Source of the DNA: Euglena gracilis
Taxonomy: Eukaryota > Euglenida > Euglenophyceae > Euglenales
Reading direction: 5' to 3'
NCBI GenBank assembly: GCA_039621445.1
Contig: CP154957.1
Span: 3,280,504-3,344,503, forward strand
DNA length: 64,000 bases
Position 1 is the first letter of the stretch. Every line of letters begins with the position of its first letter. Both the position numbers and the translations under genes were made by a program. Below are positions 52,401-64,000 of the stretch, piece after piece. Under the pieces are notes generated by a model. The model saw only the letters and a program-made list of their open reading frames with translations. It ran no database searches and had not been told where the DNA came from.

Positions 52401-54690
52401 TGTCGGGGGGGGGCTCCAGGGCAGAACAGGAATCGGCCAAACAGCCAGGTGGTAGGTGGGGGGGTCGACCACCCTACCCCCACCACCTCCTCTTGTATTT
52501 CCGGGAGCACCAATTTTTGACCCAAAAATTTTTCCCACCGCCTTTGGCGCCAGAAAAAAATTGTTTAAAAATCTTTGAGAATGCTGTAGTGGGTGGGGGG
52601 GTCGACCCCCCCCCCCACCAGGCTTTCCCGTTCTGTGCCCTGGGGGGGTCTTTGGGGGAGGGAGTTGCTTTGCTTTCCCCCGCTGCAGATGTCTGCAGTG
52701 CGGAAGCGCCGGCTGGCAAAGCTGCGCCGGGAGGCCACGGCGGCGCGCTCAACGGCGGCGCCAGCTCCCATGCACGGCTCTCATCTGCCTGACACGAAAG
52801 ATTCCTGGGCAAGCGGCACGTCGCCATTCCTGTCTGGCAGGAAAACCCCAACAGGAAGAGTATTGATGTGTGGGCGAAACAACCTGAAGGGTCAGTTTGC
52901 ATGAACTTTTTTTACACACTGACGAGTGTTTATCATCGTTTTTTTTTATATCTTTGGATTTTTTTTTGTTTTGAGCTGAACAAAGGGGATTCTGAGCCTG
53001 ATTTCTTCAACTCAAAGTTTAAGTCCCCCACTTCTAACCTGAGGGGGGGGGAAGGTTAAACTGAGGGGGGAAAGGTATCTGTTCTGGTGGTTGCCCCAAG
53101 TGGGTTACATGGGAGGCAAAAAATCGAGGAGGGTTTTCTCCTTTCCAGGGGTATAATTTATACCCCTGTGTGTGTGTTTTAATTAAAAACCTGATCCATC
53201 TTTGTGTGATGCCCATCGATTCTTTCGGCGCGCCATGTAATTTCTGTCTCGTGTTTCAGGCCTGGCAGGGGGGGGGGATCATCTGGAACCCCTCCAAAAG
53301 GTAATGTTTTTCCTTCAATCACTGCTTGCCGAAAACTTTTAGCAAGAAGTGTCCAAAAATGGCGGTTTTTTTTGGGTCGTAAACAATTGGGGGGGGGTGC
53401 ATTTTTCAGCCCGGCGTTTTGGTGGTCACACCAGGTCAAAAAATTTGTCTCTTTGACCACGCAACTGTTTAGGTTGGGGGACCACCCCTCCCCCTCTCCT
53501 TGACCGGGGGGGTCCTGCCGAGGCCCCAAGGCCATGTGAAGGTTGGGCCCAGCAGGGGATTATTTGAAGGGCGGATTACAAGCGGGGGCAGGTTTAATCA
53601 CCTGATGTTTCAAAAGATGATAGCCACCAGGTTCGCACCATCAGAAACACAAGGCTCGGGGAAGTTGAACAGGAATCAGAGGGTTTTTTTTTTAAATTTG
53701 GTACGGGGGCAGGGTTCGATATAAGGAGGGTGTACATGGTTTAGGTGGGGGGGGGGGGTTCCCCCCACCCCCCCACCCCCTGGCCCGCAGGGGGGGGTCC
53801 GGACCCCCCCCCCACCTGCAAGGGGGGTCCGGACCGACCCTCGGGGGCAAAAATTGACCCCCCCCAAAAAGGGTCAATTTTTCTCCGGCGCTTCGCGCCG
53901 AAAATTTTTTGCATTTTTGGCACATTTTTGCCCAAAAAGTGCCCAAAATGGCACTTTTGGTCGTTTTGGGGGGTCAAAAATTTTCGGCCCGGCGCTTCGC
54001 GCCGGGCCGAAAATTCGGCCACCCTGACCGCGCACCTGTTTAGGTGGGGGGGGGGGTGTCCCCCCCCCCCCCCCCCCCCCCCCGCCCGCCGGGGGGGGTC
54101 CGGACCACCCCCCCCCACCTGTCCTTATATCGAACCCTGTACGGGGGGCCTCTGGGTAGGTTTGAGCGTCCCCAGAGGGGTGATTGTTAATTTTTGGCGT
54201 CAAGCAATTGGGACCCAAAATCCCCCCCACCCGAAAGTGGGCCCCCCCACGCCCCCCAGCACCCTAGGAGGTAGGTGGGTTCGCCCCCCAGAAAACCTCT
54301 GACAGGAATCCCCGAAACCCTGTGGTTGGCGGGGTACCAATTGGCCCCGAAGGAAGCCATTGCGCCCCCCCCCCAGCCTTGCCGAAGAGCTCTGGGTGGT
54401 ACGGTGCCGTGCTGTTATTGCTGCTACCCCCAGGCAACTTTTTGCCAACCCGGGGGGGGGGGTGCCTTGTGCTTTGGGTTTCCTGACACTCCCCCGGTTC
54501 GGCTTTGGGTTTGGTGCCCGCTGGCCCAGCCAGTTTCCCCTCAAAATTGGCCATTTCGGGCCGGGATGTGCCATACACAGCCCGACCCCAGGGGGTCGAA
54601 AATCCCCCCCCCCCAGCTGCCCACCCCCTCCAGGATGGGCGCCGTGGTTCTGCTGCTGTCCCCGTGGCCGAGGCGGCGGAAGCTGCCTGA
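46385..54690 (+). CDS. MRPS34: Mitochondrial ribosomal small-subunit protein mS34
   Basis: mS34 is a structural protein of the mitochondrial small ribosomal subunit. The diagnostic stretch is built from three exons: VGLVVYRRAWLKAG, then CRPAYHLTRMAMGQ with RSGKAWGF, then a short linker and GGWRFLVP. This matches the animal mS34 pattern GLG(R)LV.R..W....(Y)..TRV........GKAWG......(W)R.VP as I remember it. Exons: 46385-46435, 46852-46915, 48187-48248, 49390-49478, 50113-50218, 51362-51454, then less surely 52689-52763 and 54634-54690 (stop). Phases agree throughout, giving about 198 residues against roughly 218 in human. Two donors are GC type (46916, 51455). The first intron is a transposable element. 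The last three exons are not conserved in my memory and could belong to another gene. Confidence 0.8.
46432..46844. mobile_element. 413-base hAT-like MITE forming mS34 intron 1, perfect 8-base duplication
   Basis: Flanked by GCTGGAGT at 46424-46431 and 46845-46852. The left tip CAGGGTGGGGTTTTTTTT and right end CTTAACAAAAGCCCCTG are inverted. The interior has the GGCGCCGAAGGCGCC stem and the gtgctattttttgcacttttcgcg core of the family. The donor CAGG|GTGGGG is in its tip and the acceptor AG is inside the right target copy (GCTGGAG|T), giving intron 46436-46851. Confidence 0.88.
46852..46915 (+). CDS. MRPS34: mS34 exon 2
   Basis: The acceptor gctggag|TAC (phase 0) gives YLRIMAERGRRQLTHVLSSP and K, ending AAAG|gcagct (phase 1, GC donor). 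The basic amphipathic helix fits the N-terminal helix of mS34. The frame continues upstream to WLE, but that part is transposon and target copy. Confidence 0.7.
46916..48186. other. mS34 intron 2
   Basis: GC-AG. It starts with a T run, then CA-like DNA, a ggtgggtgggcggccgag-poly-C element piece (47176-47240) and a poly-G block before the acceptor. The 272-codon minus frame here lacks any domain. Confidence 0.6.
48187..48248 (+). CDS. MRPS34: mS34 exon 3
   Basis: From gtttgcag|GC (completing Gly) it encodes VGLVVYRRAWLKAGPGTQRL and ends TTG|gtcaag (phase 0). It corresponds to the conserved glycine-strand-(R)..W segment of mS34. Confidence 0.82.
48249..49389. other. mS34 intron 3
   Basis: GT-AG. 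Contains T-rich DNA with repeated GCATTTTTT phrases (49130-49330) and a poly-C block near 48740-48780. Confidence 0.7.
49390..49478 (+). CDS. MRPS34: mS34 exon 4
   Basis: From gggccag|GCC it encodes AKPCRPAYHLTRMAMGQNQR and SGKAWGFMA, ending GCGCG|gtgtga (phase 2). TR..........GKAWG is the strongest mS34 signature. Confidence 0.87.
50113..50218 (+). CDS. MRPS34: mS34 exon 5
   Basis: After tccttcag|G (completing Arg) it encodes HGETSDLPMRVRGGLKGGWR then FLVPPIPPLKPDPLC, ending TGC|gtcact (phase 0). The W-R-x-(L/I)-V-P end is conserved in mS34. Confidence 0.85.
50219..51361. other. Intron between mS34 exons 5 and 6
   Basis: Contains C/G-rich element pieces with ccaggcttg..gaggaaggtcgcc phrases at 50555-50690. 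No gene seen. Confidence 0.55.
51362..51454 (+). CDS. Probable mS34 exon 6 (or separate gene)
   Basis: From gcgctgcag| it encodes GGAICGLPATARQPQRFQQF and VKSKEALRYVK, ending AAG|gcatgc (GC donor), phase 0 at both ends. This joins in phase to exon 5 and to 52689. The sequence itself is not family-diagnostic. Confidence 0.55.
51455..52688. other. Intron with MITE
   Basis: Mostly mixed DNA. The element 52417-52642 lies just before the acceptor at 52688. Confidence 0.5.
52417..52642. mobile_element. hAT-like MITE of the GGTCGACC-poly-C type
   Basis: The left tip CAGGGCAGAACAGGAATCGG and the complement of the right tip, CAGGGCACAGAACGGGAAAG, are inverted. The flanks GGGGGCTC (52409-52416) and GGGGGGTC (52643-52650) are a 7/8 match, though low in complexity. 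It identifies the true ends of the family represented by partial copies at 20735-21620. Confidence 0.7.
52689..52763 (+). CDS. Possible mS34 exon 7, basic and alanine-rich
   Basis: From gctgcag| it encodes MSAVRKRRLAKLRREATAAR and STAAP. The end is uncertain: a GC site (CCA|gctccc) keeps phase 0, otherwise the frame runs to a stop at 52904. It could also be the first exon of another gene, because it starts with ATG. Confidence 0.4.
52905..54633. other. Poly-C/poly-G element cluster
   Basis: At 53720-54140 two similar blocks (ggtttaggtgggggg, poly-C, ggtccggaccaccc, ggcgcttcgcgccgaaaatttt) lie in tandem and partly inverted, with gttcgatataa(ggag) near both outer ends (53717 and 54124). No gene recognised. 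Confidence 0.55.
53717..54137. mobile_element. Inverted-repeat element with GCGCTTCGCGCC hairpins
   Basis: The left edge gttcgatataaggagggtgtac is mirrored by the right edge ccttatatcgaaccctgtac. Inside are paired ggtccgga and poly-C/poly-G blocks and two GGCGCTTCGCGCCgaaaattt hairpins in the same orientation. The ends TACGGGG(G)..CAGGGTTCGATATAAG and the complementary right end support a complete element. Confidence 0.6.
54634..54690 (+). CDS. Possible terminal exon of mS34
   Basis: From ccctccag| the phase-0 frame reads DGRRGSAAVPVAEAAEAA and stops. The alanine-rich tail resembles exon 7. Weakly supported; it lies 1.9 kb downstream. Confidence 0.25.
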   Translation, partial: DGRRGSAAVPVAEAAEAA

Positions 54691-55601
54691 GTGTCGCCGG
54701 CTTGACACCGACCCTTGCACCCGTTGCATCCCCTTTCACCCGCTTGTGTCGTTTGGTTTACACCCGAAGCAAGGTCAGCCTCTCGCATAACTGGCTCAAC
54801 ACCTGTCCTCCCTGGTGTCCCCAGTGTCTTTTGCTTCTGGCTGTCCCAGTTCACCTCTAGCAAGCGCCTCATTAACTGGACCGACCAGCAGACTTCATCC
54901 CTCCCATTCGGAGTGTCGCTTTTCACCCCCCCCCCTCCATTTCCTCATTTGAAGAGCCAACCTGTTCCTCCAAGGGAAGCAGCCACTCTGGGTTCTGCCC
55001 TCAAAATCATTTGGGTGTCGGCCAAAAACCAACAAAAGTACCCATTTTCCAAATGGTTTAACGCAGTGTGCAGATGCTTTCCTCGAGGGAAGCAAGAAAA
55101 AGGGTTGTCAGTATTGTGAGGCCAAAGAAATGTATCTGGGAATGGGTGACATGGGATGTTATTGGATGTTGGTGGTTGAAATCATTGATGTTTGTGGTGT
55201 TGAGGGAAATTGAGTTGTTCTTTTGCAACGAGATCCAATGAAACGGAATTTTTTTTGTTTTTGTATGACTAGAGATTCATGTTTGCGATATGCGTACTTT
55301 TTCTGAACCTTGGGAATAAAACAACTTCTTGGTCGATAAGAAGTGCCAAAAAAAAGCCACAAGTGTTGGCAGAGGAAAAGCTGGCCAGGTTGGAGAAAAG
55401 AGACACAAGAGCACAAAATAATGAGAATCAAAATTTCAGAAAAAATGCAGCTTCTGGGGGTTTGTTAGGTAGAACTTTTATGTTCTTTCTCCCATTGGGC
55501 ATGCATATGACTGGTACGTCCAGCTTGCAGAGTGAATAGTTTTGATGACCGGCTGGTGCTGGTGTCGTATCGTGTGTCCCTTGACCCCGAACGCCTTGCA
55601 G
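54691..55601. other. Spacer upstream of the RTF1-like gene
   Basis: No exon recognised. If the RTF1 N-terminal region exists it should lie here or further upstream. Confidence 0.5.
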
Positions 55602-63797
<8,196 letters not shown>

Positions 63798-64000
63798 GTG
63801 TGGCGTTGTGGCATTCGGCCATCGTAATTTGGGTGGTTTCTTTCCAGCGGGTTTTGGTCGGGCCCGGGCCGCATTCTCCTCTCGGAGGTTGGCCTCTTAG
63901 AGGCACAACACCAACCAGCTCAACAAAGAAAAGGCACAGCAAATGTGACAGTTGATAAAAAAAGCCTCCTGTTATTTTTCTTGGTATTCATCCTACCCGC
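63798..64000. other. Start of the next RTF1 intron, runs off the window
   Basis: Opens with gtgtgg. No acceptor or coding segment was recognised before the end. Confidence 0.6.

Noticed and set aside
54634-54690. Methionine start at 54635 as a new gene
   Set aside because: The ATG frame reads a short hydrophobic-basic peptide with no donor; the phase-0 reading ending in a stop fits better as a terminal exon, though weakly.

Overview
This is nuclear DNA from an intron-rich, very repeat-rich eukaryote. Coding sequence is confined to short GC-rich exons (28 to about 200 bases) joined by GT-AG and many GC-AG introns of 0.1 to 10 kb. The spacers are AT-richer and full of poly-C/poly-G blocks, microsatellites and short inverted-repeat transposons. 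The best-resolved gene is closest to plant/algal CBSX proteins and starts with a targeting-like hydrophobic N-terminus, so a unicellular alga or related protist is the most likely source. I cannot name the species. I saw no rRNA, tRNA, CRISPR array or bacterial-type operon.

Layout, all on the + strand: (1) 5.7-37.3 kb, a gene of at least 15 exons for a protein with four CBS domains, arranged as two CBSX-like modules in tandem. The model keeps one reading frame through all exons (about 426 residues); the stop-bearing exon was not found. (2) 37.8-41 kb, two GC-rich possible exon fragments of uncertain strand. (3) 41.7-44.6 kb, a tentative gene with a B-box-like zinc-finger first exon and proline-rich later exons. 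(4) 46.4-52.8 kb, possibly to 54.7 kb, the mitochondrial ribosomal protein mS34 (MRPS34). (5) 55.6-63.8 kb, an RTF1-like Plus3-domain gene (Paf1 complex) that runs off the right edge. These are unrelated housekeeping functions and nothing suggests a shared pathway.

The most interesting layer is the mobile DNA. At least nine elements have CAGG...CCTG-type inverted ends and 7-8 base target-site duplications, as in hAT-superfamily MITEs. Two of them coincide with introns of recognisable genes (26797-26925 in the CBS gene, 46436-46851 in mS34), and a third intron (58646-59436 in RTF1) looks similar. In these the donor is CAGG|GT or CAGG|GC at the 5' tip of the element, and the acceptor AG lies in or just beyond the 3' target-site copy. 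That is the layout of introners, DNA transposons that create introns. The paralogous module of the CBS protein has no intron at the position where the 129-base one sits, which argues for recent gain. About one intron in five in the inferred models uses a GC donor. Other repeats are fold-back elements with TGGCAG tips carrying telomere-like CCCTAA units, larger elements bounded by AATCACG-type arrays, a 230-base repeat present as two inverted copies, and long microsatellites (a CA/heptamer block of nearly 1 kb and an ATATGT block of 660 bases).
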